Source of the DNA: Adenanthera pavonina
Taxonomy: Eukaryota; Streptophyta; Magnoliopsida; Fabales; Fabaceae
NCBI GenBank assembly: GCA_026686845.1
Contig: JAIVEN010000037.1
Location: forward strand, 434,001 to 498,000
Reading direction: 5' to 3'
Length of the DNA: 64,000 nucleotides
Part shown: piece by piece, positions 63,834-64,000 of the stretch
Layout of the letters: each line of letters starts with the position of its first letter
How positions within the stretch are numbered: position 1 is the stretch's first letter
Program-made: the position numbers and the translations under genes
The notes under the pieces: model-generated
Told to the model about the DNA's origin: nothing
The model's input: the letters and a program-made list of their open reading frames with translations, nothing else
Database searches by the model: none

Positions 63834-64000
63834 GTATGCTGGTATGTTTGGGGTCCATCTTCTTTCTTTGTATTTTATTCCTCATGGAATGTAAATGAGA
63901 TACTAATATAATTTAGATAATCAAATTATTTTAAGCGCTTCTCCCAATTATATTCCTGATCTTTTGGTGATAAGAAGTGTTATTGCTTTAGTGTGCACCT

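Overview
The window is nuclear DNA from a flowering plant, most likely a eudicot. Reasons: AT-rich intergenic DNA, short exons with GT/AG introns, a chloroplast-targeted ABC transporter, a P-class pentatricopeptide gene, a HUA1-type CCCH protein, and plant repeat families (Stowaway-like MITEs, PIF/Harbinger, RTE and L1 LINEs, a 5S-derived Cassandra-like LTR). I cannot name the species. No bacterial, organellar or viral locus was seen.

Layout. 1-7.4 kb is gene-free, AT-rich DNA with several MITEs. 7.75-13.2 kb (+) is a complete 21-exon CTP synthase gene (611 aa). It converges on a complete 10-exon gene at 14.7-22.4 kb (-) for a chloroplast-type ABC half-transporter of subfamily D (751 aa). 25.1-34.8 kb (-) is an 11-exon gene for a six-finger CCCH protein of the HUA1 type (544 aa, or 560 aa from an upstream ATG). 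36.2-42.2 kb is a dead PIF/Harbinger transposon with both its Myb/SANT-like and DDE nuclease genes. It is itself interrupted at 39.2-39.9 kb by a 5S-rRNA-derived solo LTR that carries a 319-bp internal tandem duplication. 42.6-49.7 kb (-) is a 5-exon gene for a plastid-type DUF212 ('acid phosphatase/vanadium haloperoxidase-related') membrane protein (285 aa). Its last intron holds a full-length RTE-type LINE (44.1-47.3 kb, opposite strand) with a perfect 17-bp target-site duplication. 50.9-53.4 kb (-) is an intronless PPR gene resembling At5g02860 (821 aa). 53.8-56.3 kb (-) is a decayed L1-type LINE. 56.3-60.5 kb is intergenic with one clear MITE. 60.5 kb to the window end (+) is the first nine coding exons of a cytosolic NADP-isocitrate dehydrogenase gene, which runs off the window.

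The exon coordinates for the six host genes were read by hand from reading frame, GT/AG borders and protein continuity. Every junction is phase-consistent, and each complete reading frame closes exactly. The host genes are unrelated housekeeping or regulatory genes and do not form a pathway or cluster. The unusual content is in the transposon layers: nested insertion, LINE decay by nonsense substitutions only, a 5S-carrying LTR with a recent internal duplication, and a G/C-rich palindromic element near 24.6 kb. I found no convincing new multi-gene biological system.
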